A stretch of 64,000 nt of DNA, from the NCBI GenBank assembly GCA_963728965.1, contig CAVSMH010000008.1, positions 372,001 to 436,000 on the forward strand. Direction: 5' to 3'. Both the position numbers and the translations under genes were made by a program. Shown in pieces: positions 34,146 through 42,547 of this stretch; the stretch's first letter is position 1; each line of letters opens with the position of its first letter. Under the pieces are notes generated by a model. The model saw nothing but the letters and a program-made list of their open reading frames with translations, ran no database searches and was not told the origin of the DNA. This stretch comes from DASQZT01 sp963728965. GTDB taxonomy: Bacteria; Acidobacteriota; Terriglobia; Bryobacterales; Bryobacteraceae.

Positions 34146-34174
34146 TTGACAATCCGTATTGTTGTTGTTACACT
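34146..34174 (+). promoter_or_regulatory. Sigma70-type promoter of the M23 peptidase gene
   Basis: TTGACA (34146-34151) and TACACT (34169-34174) are exactly 17 bp apart, about 104 bp upstream of the M23 start. It is one of the best housekeeping promoters in the window. Confidence 0.65.
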
Positions 34175-34277
34175 CTCGATTTCGCCAATTCAGTTGTTTC
34201 CGATACGGTGGTACTAAAATAGCCCCCACCGGACTGTGGGTTAGGCACGACTACAGATCCGGGAGGAGAAGGACTAT

Positions 34278-35177
34278 ATGAAACAAGAATATTTCGTTGT
34301 CGTGCTGGCCCACTCTTTACGCGGCAGACTCCGGCGCATTCATATTCCCCACCATGCGGTGTATGCCATTCTAGTTCTGGCTCTACTGGGTTGTTTCTCG
34401 GTTTTCGGATTCGTGGCGAGTTATGCCCGGATGGCGTGGAAGGTGGCCAATTACAACGCCCTCCGGCGGGAAGCGGACGGTCTGCGGGCCCGCTATCAGA
34501 ACCTGCTGAAGAGCGTATCGGAGAAAGACAGCCAGCTTGCAACGCTGCAAACGCTGGCGCGCGAGGTGACGGTCGCCTACGGGATCAAGCAGAAGCTGGA
34601 AGGGCCATCGGACATATCCGGAGAGGGCAAGCTGGTTCCGACGTTCACGGAGAGCCTGGTGGACTACGACTTTCTGCGGCGGGCGCGCACGCTGGACCTG
34701 GCGAGCAAGCCGACGCGGAGGCTGGCGGCGCTGATGCACACGATGCCGAGCATATACCCGGTAGAAGGCCGCTTTATGGGACCGTTCGGCAAGCGCATCG
34801 ACCCGTTTTCGGGAGAAGGGGCGTTCCACAAGGGGATCGACATCAGCGCGCCGAGCGGGACACCGGTGCATGCGACGGCGGACGGCGTGGTGGTGTTCTC
34901 GTCGATGGAGAGCGGATACGGGCGGTTGGTGGTGATCGACCACGGAGGGGGGTTGCAGACCTACTACGCCCACCTTTCGCGGTTCAAGGTGTATGCAGGG
35001 CAGGAAGTGCGCCGCGGCGACGAAGTGGGTCTGGTAGGCAGCAGCGGCCGCACGACGGCGCCGCACCTGCACTATGAAGTGCGGATGAGCGGCAATCCGG
35101 TGAACCCGGCCAGCTATCTGCAAACGGGGCGAGTGGCCCCGGCGCACTCGCGGACGCCGGACCTGTTCGGGTTCTGA
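34278..35177 (+). CDS. M23 family peptidoglycan endopeptidase
   Basis: 299 aa with a strong Shine-Dalgarno (GGGAGGAGAAGG, 34260-34271). One N-terminal membrane anchor (about 27-50) is followed by a coiled-coil (55-105). The LytM/M23 domain has zinc ligands H184 and D188 (HKGID) and H265 with catalytic H263 (HLHYE); H232 lies in YYAHLS. It cleaves peptide cross-links in the periplasm during growth or division. The anchor-coil-M23 layout is like MepM/DipM types. A 17-bp-spaced promoter lies upstream. Confidence 0.95.
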   Translation: MKQEYFVVVLAHSLRGRLRRIHIPHHAVYAILVLALLGCFSVFGFVASYARMAWKVANYNALRREADGLRARYQNLLKSVSEKDSQLATLQTLAREVTVAYGIKQKLEGPSDISGEGKLVPTFTESLVDYDFLRRARTLDLASKPTRRLAALMHTMPSIYPVEGRFMGPFGKRIDPFSGEGAFHKGIDISAPSGTPVHATADGVVVFSSMESGYGRLVVIDHGGGLQTYYAHLSRFKVYAGQEVRRGDEVGLVGSSGRTTAPHLHYEVRMSGNPVNPASYLQTGRVAPAHSRTPDLFGF

Positions 35178-35219
35178 ACTTCCCAGGGGGACGTCGCAGT
35201 CCGGCCGGTCTGACCGATA

Positions 35220-35999
35220 ATGGTAGCGATGGCCACGGACACGGTGTGCCCCAAGTGCGGCGGCACGGGTTTCATCATCGTAGAAGGCGCCACGGTTTCG
35301 GGCGCGAAGCGGTGCGATTGCGTCTTCCAGGGCCGGGCGAGCCGCATGGAAGAGCGGGCCCAAATCCCTCCTCTTTACAGCCACGCCTCCTTCGACAACT
35401 TTTCGGTGCCGGGACCGGAGAATCCGATTGCGCGGCGGGACCTGACGAATGTGCTGATGGCGGTGAAAGCGTACGTGCGCGATTTTCCGAACGAGTCGCG
35501 GCCGGGGCTGCTGCTGATCGGGGAGCATGGCACGGGAAAGACGCACCTGGCGGTGGCGGCGCTGCGCAAGATCATCGAGAAAGGGTTCGAGTGCGTGTTC
35601 TGCGATTACCAGAACCTGCTGGACCGGATCCGCTCGGGGTACGATCCGGGCTCGAACGTTTCGAATAAAGAAGCATACCGGATTGCGCTGGACAGCGAAG
35701 TGTTGCTGCTCGACGACCTGGGGGCGCATCGCGTGACCGACTGGGTGGAGGACACGGTGACATCGATCGTGACGTGGCGCTGCAACAACCGGAAGCCGCT
35801 GATTGCGACGAGCAACGTGCCGGACCCGGACGCGGGCAGCGTGGTGACGCAAAGGAATGCGCTGAACATGCCGGAGCATCGGCGCACGCTGGAGGAACAG
35901 GTGGGGGCGCGGGCGCGGTCGCGGCTGTTCGAGATGTGCACGGTAGTCCGCATGCCGCTGGTGGACGACTACCGGTTGCGAAAGGCGCGGACGTTCTGA
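35220..35999 (+). CDS. DnaC/IstB-like AAA+ ATPase with N-terminal zinc knuckle
   Basis: 259 aa. CPKCGGTGF and RCDC (C10, C13, C32, C34) form a zinc knuckle. Walker A is GEHGTGKTH (101-109), Walker B LLLDDLGAHR, and IATSNVP is sensor 1. This matches primosomal DnaC/DnaI helicase loaders. IstB transposition proteins are related, but no IS transposase is beside it. The gene has a weak start context (ATG 35220 or 35229). Its stop overlaps the next gene by one base. Confidence 0.88.
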   Translation: MVAMATDTVCPKCGGTGFIIVEGATVSGAKRCDCVFQGRASRMEERAQIPPLYSHASFDNFSVPGPENPIARRDLTNVLMAVKAYVRDFPNESRPGLLLIGEHGTGKTHLAVAALRKIIEKGFECVFCDYQNLLDRIRSGYDPGSNVSNKEAYRIALDSEVLLLDDLGAHRVTDWVEDTVTSIVTWRCNNRKPLIATSNVPDPDAGSVVTQRNALNMPEHRRTLEEQVGARARSRLFEMCTVVRMPLVDDYRLRKARTF

Positions 36000-38278
36000 T
36001 GCGCGCACTTGCGCTGCTGCTGGCCGGCGCGGCGCTGGCGGCCGCGCCGGCGGCGGAGGCGCCGGGCGCGGAATGCCTCCAGGCGGTGGAGTTTCCGTAC
36101 TATCTTTACCCGCGCACGCAGTGGGAGCGGGAGCTGGTTTGGCTGAAGACGATCGGCATCCGCACGGTGGAATTCTCGATCCCGTGGAACTGGCACCAGT
36201 TGGGCGCGGGCGACTACGATTTTCAGGGGCGCACGAGCCCGCGGCGGGACCTGGTGGCATTCGTCCGCACGCTGCGCAAGCTGGGACTGCGGGCGTGGAT
36301 TCGGCCACTGCCTCCGGTAGCGGGATGGCTGAATCGAGGCACGCCGGCGGCACACGACAGCGGTGCGGAGCGGGCGTGGCTGAAGCAACTGAGTCAACTG
36401 CTGGCGACGCAGACGGCGAGTCACGGAGGGCCGATCGCATACGTGGAGGGGCGTGCGCTGGCGATCGACGCGCCGGCGCCGCCGGCGCGGGTGACAACGA
36501 TCGCGGCGACGGGCGCGCAGGCGTTCGCCGAGAGCCGCGAGGCAATTGCGGCCACGGCCGGGGCGGGCTCGGGCGGGGTTCTGTGGACGAACGTGGAAGA
36601 CGCGTTGTACCCGGCGGGCTGGTCGGAACCGGGCACCGTGCTGCGCCAGGGAGTAGTGGGGCTGGGCGGTGACGAACGTCCGGGGACCAACGGGCTGCGG
36701 CGCGACGCAGCGCTGTTGCGCAACTGGGCGCCGCTGTTCGGGAAGCTGGCGCCGGTAGCGTTGCCGAAGCCGGCGAGCGGCAAACTGCCGGACAGCATCA
36801 GCGCTTTCGAAGTGACCTCGCCGGCAGCCTCGGCGTTGAGCATCACCAATCGCGGCAAGGAGACATTTCACGACGAAGTGCGGGTGGTGGAGCCGGGGCC
36901 GAAACGGGTGCTGGCGATACCGGGGGTGACGGTGCGGCCGGGCGATTCGCTGTGGCTGCCGTTGGGCATGTCGATCGGTCCGGAGGGGCTGTGCCGGGAG
37001 TGCGCCAATTTTTCCGGAGCGGAACATATTATTTACGCCACGGCGGAGTTGCTGTCGATCGAATTCGAGAACGGCATCCTGGCGATGGAATTCGCGGCGC
37101 CGGATGCGGGCGAGGTGATCCTGCAACTGGCCCGGCAGCCGGTGGGCCCGTACCTGGCAGCGGGCAAGCCGACGGAGTTCGACTGGGACGAGAAGACGCT
37201 GCGGGCACGGCTGAAGATTCCGGCTGGCGATGGGCCGGGAAACCGCGTGCGCATCGGCATCGCGATCGAGGAGCCGGAGACATCGGCGTTCTTCAACGAT
37301 GCGCGGCGGCTGATCATCGGGCAAAAGAACCTGGTATCGACGACGTATTCCTCGGCGGAGGTGGCGAAGCGGTCGCGGCTGCGGCTGCCGGAGGGGTTCA
37401 CGGCGACGGCGCGACCGAAGGCACCGAACGAGATCGACTACGAAGTGGCGGTGCCGGCGGACCAGTTGCACGGCGACTGGGTAAACCTGGCGATCGAAGC
37501 GGATGCCATCCTGCTGGGGCGGGCGCACGTGCAACTGCTGCGGCCGGCATCGGTCCGGGTTTCGGGAGCGGTCCGCCTGCACGTAGGTACGGAGACGGAC
37601 GTGGAGGCGGAACCACCGACGGCGCCGATTGAACCGAAGGCGGGCGGGAACGTGGAGATCGTGATCCATAACAACGACACGGGGATCCAGACATACCGGC
37701 TGGAGGCGGAGGGGGAAGGGCTGGATTTCTTTCCACGCAAGACGGAGATTTCGATCGGCGGGAGCGAAGAGCGGCGGGTGTTGCTGCGGGTGTTCACGGC
37801 GGAAGGGACGGGGTCGGGCCTGCGCGCCTGGCATTTGCGGGTGACGGGTGGCGCCAGCCTGGATCTGCCGATGCGGGTGCTGCTGATGCCGCGAGGCCGC
37901 ACGGTAGCGTGGAGCGCGGACCTGGACGGCGACGGTTCACCCGAGTGGATTCTGGAATCGCAGAAAGTGCGGGCGGTGTTCTCGGCGGAGGACGGAGGGC
38001 GGTGGATGGAGTTCACGTGGAAGGACACCCTGGTGAATTTTCTGCCGGCGGCGGGAGGATACGCGGGGCGGGGCGCGGTGGAAGTGCGGGCGGAGGGGGA
38101 CTCGCTGGAGTTCAGCGGCAACGGCTGGAAACGCACGGTGCGGCTGTCGGGCAACGTGCTGACGGTGGAGCAATCGACACCGCTGGCGCCGGACGGGCTG
38201 ACGGAAGAGCGGCGGGGTAGCGCGACGCTGAAGATCGAGCGGCCGTCCAAAGGGCGCGCGGTGTTCACGCTGATGTAG
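35999..38278 (+). CDS. Large secreted protein with glycoside-hydrolase-like TIM barrel
   Basis: 759 aa; ATG 35999 overlaps the DnaC-like stop (TGATG). Signal peptide residues 1-17. Residues about 25-240 open like GH35/GH42 beta-galactosidases (WERELVWLKTIGIRTVEFSI and YDFQGRTSPRRDLVAFV). The expected catalytic Glu pair is not clear, so it may be non-catalytic. The C-terminal half is beta-rich (VEIVIHNNDTGIQTYRLEAEG, a CARDB-like stretch). An EF-like DLDGDGSPEW occurs near residue 640. No family name is assigned. Confidence 0.65.
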   Translation: MRALALLLAGAALAAAPAAEAPGAECLQAVEFPYYLYPRTQWERELVWLKTIGIRTVEFSIPWNWHQLGAGDYDFQGRTSPRRDLVAFVRTLRKLGLRAWIRPLPPVAGWLNRGTPAAHDSGAERAWLKQLSQLLATQTASHGGPIAYVEGRALAIDAPAPPARVTTIAATGAQAFAESREAIAATAGAGSGGVLWTNVEDALYPAGWSEPGTVLRQGVVGLGGDERPGTNGLRRDAALLRNWAPLFGKLAPVALPKPASGKLPDSISAFEVTSPAASALSITNRGKETFHDEVRVVEPGPKRVLAIPGVTVRPGDSLWLPLGMSIGPEGLCRECANFSGAEHIIYATAELLSIEFENGILAMEFAAPDAGEVILQLARQPVGPYLAAGKPTEFDWDEKTLRARLKIPAGDGPGNRVRIGIAIEEPETSAFFNDARRLIIGQKNLVSTTYSSAEVAKRSRLRLPEGFTATARPKAPNEIDYEVAVPADQLHGDWVNLAIEADAILLGRAHVQLLRPASVRVSGAVRLHVGTETDVEAEPPTAPIEPKAGGNVEIVIHNNDTGIQTYRLEAEGEGLDFFPRKTEISIGGSEERRVLLRVFTAEGTGSGLRAWHLRVTGGASLDLPMRVLLMPRGRTVAWSADLDGDGSPEWILESQKVRAVFSAEDGGRWMEFTWKDTLVNFLPAAGGYAGRGAVEVRAEGDSLEFSGNGWKRTVRLSGNVLTVEQSTPLAPDGLTEERRGSATLKIERPSKGRAVFTLM

Positions 38279-38297
38279 CGGCCGGGCCGGGGGCGCG

Positions 38298-39254
38298 CTA
38301 CGAGCTGCCGATGAAGACGCCGGTGAGGAACACGAGGACGCCTCCGAGGCCGACCTGTAAGGCTGCCGCAAGCGGCGGCGTGTCCATGTAGCGGTTGCGG
38401 ATCCAGGCGATCACACCGAGTTCGACGAGCACGACGGCCACGGCGGCGATGAGGGCGGCGTGGAAATTGGCGATGAGGAACGGGAGCGTGTGGCCGATGC
38501 CGCCGAGGGCGGTCATGAGTCCGCAGATGAGGCCGCGCACCCACGGATGGCCGCGGCCGGTGAGGGAGCCATCGTCGGAGAGGGCCTCGGCGAAGCCCAT
38601 GCTGATGCCGGCGCCGAGGGACGCGGCGAGCCCGACCACGAAGGCATCCCAACTGTTGCGGGTGGCGAAGGCCGCGGCGAAGACGGGGGCGAGGGTGGAG
38701 ACGGAGCCATCCATGAGGCCGGCGAGGCCGGGCTGCACGATCTGGAGGACGAAGAGACGGCGGCGGGCTTCGTCCTCTTCGCGGCGGATGTCGGGCTGGA
38801 GCTTTTCGCGTTCGAGCCGTTCGGCGCGGTTTTCATGGGTGCGCTCTTCCTGGGCGAGGTCGTCGAGCAGCTGGCGAATGCCGGCGTCGCGGGTGCGGGT
38901 GGCGGCCCGTTCGTAAAAGCGTCGGCTTTCGACCTCCATGGTGCTGGCCTGTTTACGGACGTGGTCGAGGCCGAGCGGGCGAACCAGCCAGGTGGGGCGG
39001 CGCTGGACGAAGCCCTTCACGTCCTGGCGGCGGATGAGGGGGATGTGCTCGCCGAAGCGCTGCTGATAGAGCTCGATGAGGCGGCGCCGGTGCACCGACT
39101 CCTCCTTGCGCATGGCGTCGAAGACTTCGGCGGAGGCGGGGAAGTTCTCGCGCAGGCCCTCGGCATAGTCGGCATAGACGCGTTCATCTTCTTCTTCGAG
39201 GGCGATGGCAAGCGCCAGGATTTCGCGTTCGGTAAGGGAGTCGAAGTTTCTCAT
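38298..39254 (-). CDS. mbfA: Ferritin-like/VIT1 fusion iron transporter (MbfA type)
   Basis: 318 aa from ATG 39254. Residues 1-145 are a rubrerythrin/ferritin-like four-helix bundle with metal ligands E20, ExxH at E52-H55, and a second ExxH (EERTH). Residues about 150-318 are a VIT1/CCC1 membrane domain with five helices (GLAGLMDGSVSTLAPVFAAA, GFAEALSDDGSLTGRG). Such erythrin-VIT1 proteins in alphaproteobacteria export iron and protect against peroxide. It converges with the large secreted protein. Confidence 0.9.
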   Translation of the reverse strand: MRNFDSLTEREILALAIALEEEDERVYADYAEGLRENFPASAEVFDAMRKEESVHRRRLIELYQQRFGEHIPLIRRQDVKGFVQRRPTWLVRPLGLDHVRKQASTMEVESRRFYERAATRTRDAGIRQLLDDLAQEERTHENRAERLEREKLQPDIRREEDEARRRLFVLQIVQPGLAGLMDGSVSTLAPVFAAAFATRNSWDAFVVGLAASLGAGISMGFAEALSDDGSLTGRGHPWVRGLICGLMTALGGIGHTLPFLIANFHAALIAAVAVVLVELGVIAWIRNRYMDTPPLAAALQVGLGGVLVFLTGVFIGSS

Positions 39255-39372
39255 AGTCAGGGGCGCCGGCGGAGGCGGATGCCGGCTGTGCAATTCATAG
39301 GATAAACAAAGGCTCTCCGCCCGGCGCTGGGCCATGACGCTTCATGGGCCGGCAGGCATTGCCCACGAGCAT

Positions 39373-39915
39373 TCAGGCGTCCAGGATCCGGCGGTACGTC
39401 TCGCAGGCGTCGTGGCCGAACAGGACGAAGATGACGCGGCGGACGTGTCCCGCGGGCAATTCCAGGTGGGAACGTACTTCGTGAACGGCGATGCGGGCCG
39501 CGTCTTCGAACGGATAGCCGTAGGCGCCGGTGCTGATGGAGGGGAATGCGACGGTCTCGAGGCTGCGCTCTTCGGCCAGGGCGAGGCAGGTGCGATAACA
39601 GGAGGCAAGCAAGTCCGGTTCACCGTGACGGCCGTCGCGCCAGATGGGGCCGACGGCGTGGAGTACGTAGCGGGCGGGCAGTTTGCCGGCGCCGGTGGCT
39701 ACGGCGCTGCCAGTGGGGCAGCGTCCGATGCGCGCGCGGACGGTATCGAGTTCGCGCATGATTTCGGGTCCCCCGGCGCGGTGGATGGCGCCATCGACGC
39801 CGCCGCCGCCTGCCAGCGCGGAATTGGCGGCGTTGACAATCGCATCCGCCGCCACCCGGGTAATGTCGCCTTCCTGCAAAAGAATGCCGCGGCCCGTCCT
39901 GCTCGTCCAATCCAT
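39373..39915 (-). CDS. Macrodomain protein (ADP-ribose/O-acetyl-ADP-ribose hydrolase type)
   Basis: 180 aa from ATG 39915. The macrodomain core is complete: DAIVNAANSALAGGGGVDGA, then RYVLHAVGPIW, CYRTCLALAEE, VAFPSISTGAYGYPFEDAA. This matches the MacroD/YmdB group that deacetylates O-acetyl-ADP-ribose or removes ADP-ribose from proteins. It is divergent from a TIM-barrel gene with only 22 bp between the starts, leaving no room for separate classical promoters. Confidence 0.95.
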   Translation of the reverse strand: MDWTSRTGRGILLQEGDITRVAADAIVNAANSALAGGGGVDGAIHRAGGPEIMRELDTVRARIGRCPTGSAVATGAGKLPARYVLHAVGPIWRDGRHGEPDLLASCYRTCLALAEERSLETVAFPSISTGAYGYPFEDAARIAVHEVRSHLELPAGHVRRVIFVLFGHDACETYRRILDA

Positions 39916-39937
39916 GGTATCTATTACAATCGAAACT

Positions 39938-40861
39938 ATGACCAGGCGGGAACTGTTGGCCGGGGGTGCGGTGTGCGTCTCCACGCTGTGGGCGCGCTCG
40001 CATTTCGACAAATCACGGATTAGCGCCATTACCGACGAGATCGGCAAGACCAGGGACGACGCCATTGCGTTCGCCCAGCAGTACGGGTTAACGTCCGTAG
40101 AGATCCGCAACCCTCCCGGCGACCGGCGGGAGTATTTCACGCTCGGCGAGGCGGAGATCAAAGCCGACGCCCTGCAGTTCGCGCGGGAAGGGCTGAAGGT
40201 GTCCTTCGTCAATACGAGCCTGCTGAAGTTCGCCTGGCCGGACAGCGAGCCGGTGCGGCGGCGGCCGGAAGACGCGGCGGCGCGGGTGAAGCGGCAGGCC
40301 GCGGACAAGGTCCGTTGGGAACGCCGCGGGGAGGACCTGCACAAGGCCATCCGCTGCGCGCAGATTATGGGCTGCGACAAGGTGCGCGTCTTCACCGGGT
40401 CGCGCGTGGCCGACCCGAAGACGATGTACAACCGCATCGCGGAGACGATCGGCGGGGAACTGGCGGCGGTGGCCGAGAAAGAAAAAGTACACCTGCTGAT
40501 CGAAAACGAGGGATCGCAAAATGTCGGCACCGCGGCGGAACTGGCGGGCGTGATGAAGCTCATTCCCTCGAAGTGGGTGGGGCTGAACTGGGATCCGCAC
40601 AATGCCTACGGGAAGGAAAAGGCGTACCCGGAGGGATACGGGGCGCTGCCCAAGAAGCGCATGCTCAATGTGCAGGTGAAGGGCAAGGGCATCATGCCGG
40701 AGAGCGCGGAGAAGGAGGACTGGAAGACGATTCTCCAGGCGCTCGAAAAAGACGGCTATAAGGGGAAAGTCGGGCTGGAGACGCATATTTTCGACGGGAC
40801 GCTGATTGCGGCGGCGCACAAGTCGATGGAGGAAATCATGCGCATCGTGGGCGAGCTCTGA
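39938..40861 (+). CDS. Sugar phosphate isomerase/epimerase (xylose isomerase-like TIM barrel)
   Basis: 307 aa from ATG 39938; earlier in-frame ATGs overlap the divergent macrodomain gene. The N-terminus (MTRRELLAGGAVCVSTLWA) looks like a Tat signal. The barrel has SAITDEIGKTRDDAIAFAQQ, CDKVRVFTG, LIENEGSQNVGTAAEL, VGLNWDPHNAYG and VGLETHIFDG, with Glu/Asp/His metal positions typical of the AP-endonuclease-2/xylose isomerase superfamily. Export would place it in the periplasm, as for many such acidobacterial paralogues. It is followed 2 bp later by a small membrane-anchored gene. Confidence 0.85.
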   Translation: MTRRELLAGGAVCVSTLWARSHFDKSRISAITDEIGKTRDDAIAFAQQYGLTSVEIRNPPGDRREYFTLGEAEIKADALQFAREGLKVSFVNTSLLKFAWPDSEPVRRRPEDAAARVKRQAADKVRWERRGEDLHKAIRCAQIMGCDKVRVFTGSRVADPKTMYNRIAETIGGELAAVAEKEKVHLLIENEGSQNVGTAAELAGVMKLIPSKWVGLNWDPHNAYGKEKAYPEGYGALPKKRMLNVQVKGKGIMPESAEKEDWKTILQALEKDGYKGKVGLETHIFDGTLIAAAHKSMEEIMRIVGEL

Positions 40862-40863
40862 CG

Positions 40864-41352
40864 ATGAAGGACCGATTTCCCGTCGCGTTCGCCATCGGCA
40901 TCGGCGTGGTGGCGGTGGCAGTGGCCGGGATTCTGTTCCTGCAGAGGGGCTCGCACGTGGAGTTGACCGGGTCGATTCTGAAGATCCGGACGATACAACT
41001 GTCGGACAACAGCTCGGTGGCGGTGCTGGATTTCCGGTTCGTGAATCCGTCGAAGCTTCCGTTTGTGGTGCGCCGAGTGACGGTGCTGATGGACGACAAA
41101 GACGGCAACCAGTACGAGGGGCAAACGATTTCGGAAGTGGACGCCAAGCGGCTGTTCGAGGCGCTTCCGCTGTTGGGGCAGAAGTACAACGACACGCTGG
41201 TGATGCGGGACAAGATACCGGCGCACGCTTCCCAGGACCGGATGGTGGCGGCGCGGTTTGAGGCACCCGAGGCGCGGCTCGAATCGCGCAAGGGATTTGT
41301 GATCCGTATTGAGGACGTCGATGGGCCGATCACTGAAATTTCGGAAAAGTAG
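40864..41352 (+). CDS. Membrane-anchored protein with LEA14-like beta domain
   Basis: 162 aa. One N-terminal membrane helix (residues about 8-26), then an immunoglobulin-like/LEA14-type pattern (VAVLDFRFVNPSKLPFVVRRVTVLMDD). Starts 2 bp after the TIM-barrel stop and overlaps the next gene by 32 bp, so it is in an operon. Function unknown. Confidence 0.65.
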   Translation: MKDRFPVAFAIGIGVVAVAVAGILFLQRGSHVELTGSILKIRTIQLSDNSSVAVLDFRFVNPSKLPFVVRRVTVLMDDKDGNQYEGQTISEVDAKRLFEALPLLGQKYNDTLVMRDKIPAHASQDRMVAARFEAPEARLESRKGFVIRIEDVDGPITEISEK

Positions 41353-42544
41353 CGCGCTCGGCGCGCTCGTGCTGGCCCTTCCCGCATGGGGATTGGAGGT
41401 ACCGGCGGGAACGGAAATCCAGATTCGCCTGAAGGCGAAGATCTCGACACAGAACGCCCGGGCCAAGGACCCGGTCGAAGCGGTGGTGATTGCGCCGGTC
41501 TTGGCCGACGGGCAGTTCGCGATTCCGGCGGGCGCGGTGGTGCGGGGGACGGTGGAGAAGACGGCGCAATCCACCAAAGCGGATGAGCGCGCGACGCTGC
41601 TGCTGAACTTCGCGGAGATTGAAATCGACGGCAAGAAGCTGAAGCTGAAGGCGCAGGTAACCGCGGTGGACAACTCGCGCGAGAAGGTGGACGAACAGGG
41701 GCAGATCAACGGAATCCTGGCCTCGGAGACGATCACGGGGCAGTTGGATGCGGGGATCAACAAGGTCGCGGAGAGGTACTCGGGATTCGGCGGATTCCTG
41801 AACACGGTGAAGAGCGCGGTGCTCAAGCCGGCCGACAGCGACGTCACGTTCGACGCGGGCGCGGAGATGACGCTGAAGACGGGGGCGGCGCTGGGGGTGG
41901 CGGGACCGTCGAAGTCGGGGCCCGAATCGAAGGTGAAGGCGGTTGCGGATGAGAAAGCGCTGGTGGAGCTGGTGGCCAAAGAGCCGTTCCAGACGGTCGC
42001 GGAGAACCCGCCCAAGCCCTCGGACATCACCAACCTGATGCTGGCCGGCAGCGAAGAGATGGTGCGAACGGCGTTCACCGACGGTGGATGGCACATTGCG
42101 TCGGCGCTGAACACGATGGCGAAGTTCGAGACGTTCCGGGCGCTGGCGGAGAATCGCGGGTATCACGAAGCGCCGGTGTCGGTGCTGCTGCTGGAGGGCA
42201 AGCCGCCCGACCTGGTGTTCGAGAAGCTCAACAACACGTTCGAGCAAAGGCATCACCTGCGGGTGTGGCGGCGTCCGGCGACCTTCGGCGGAAAGCCGGT
42301 ATGGGCGGTGGCGGCCACCCACGATATCGGCATTTCGTTTTCGGAGGCGAACCGGACGTTCATTCACAAGATCGACCCGCAGATCGACACAGAACGGGCG
42401 AAGGTGGTGAACGACCTGATTTTCACCGGGCACGTGGAAGCGCTGGCGCTGGTGGAGCGGGCGCAGGTACCGCAGCACGGGCAGAACGCTACCGGGGACA
42501 ACCTGGAGACGGATGCGAAGGTCGCGGTGCTGGTGTTGAAGTAG
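41321..42544 (+). CDS. LssY C-terminal domain protein
   Basis: 407 aa from ATG 41321, supported by GAGGA at 41311-41315. Signal peptide, then an SHD-like beta barrel (EIQIRLKAKISTQNARAKDP ... IPAGAVVRGTVEK). The C-terminal part matches the LssY_C domain: GGWHIASALNTMAKFETFR, APVSVLLLEGKPPDLVFEK, VWAVAATHDIGISF. LssY_C is an uncharacterised domain found fused to PAP2 phosphatases in some bacteria; here it is separate. Overlaps the upstream membrane gene by 32 bp and ends 3 bp from the convergent permease. Confidence 0.75.
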   Translation: MGRSLKFRKSSALGALVLALPAWGLEVPAGTEIQIRLKAKISTQNARAKDPVEAVVIAPVLADGQFAIPAGAVVRGTVEKTAQSTKADERATLLLNFAEIEIDGKKLKLKAQVTAVDNSREKVDEQGQINGILASETITGQLDAGINKVAERYSGFGGFLNTVKSAVLKPADSDVTFDAGAEMTLKTGAALGVAGPSKSGPESKVKAVADEKALVELVAKEPFQTVAENPPKPSDITNLMLAGSEEMVRTAFTDGGWHIASALNTMAKFETFRALAENRGYHEAPVSVLLLEGKPPDLVFEKLNNTFEQRHHLRVWRRPATFGGKPVWAVAATHDIGISFSEANRTFIHKIDPQIDTERAKVVNDLIFTGHVEALALVERAQVPQHGQNATGDNLETDAKVAVLVLK

Positions 42545-42547
42545 CGG

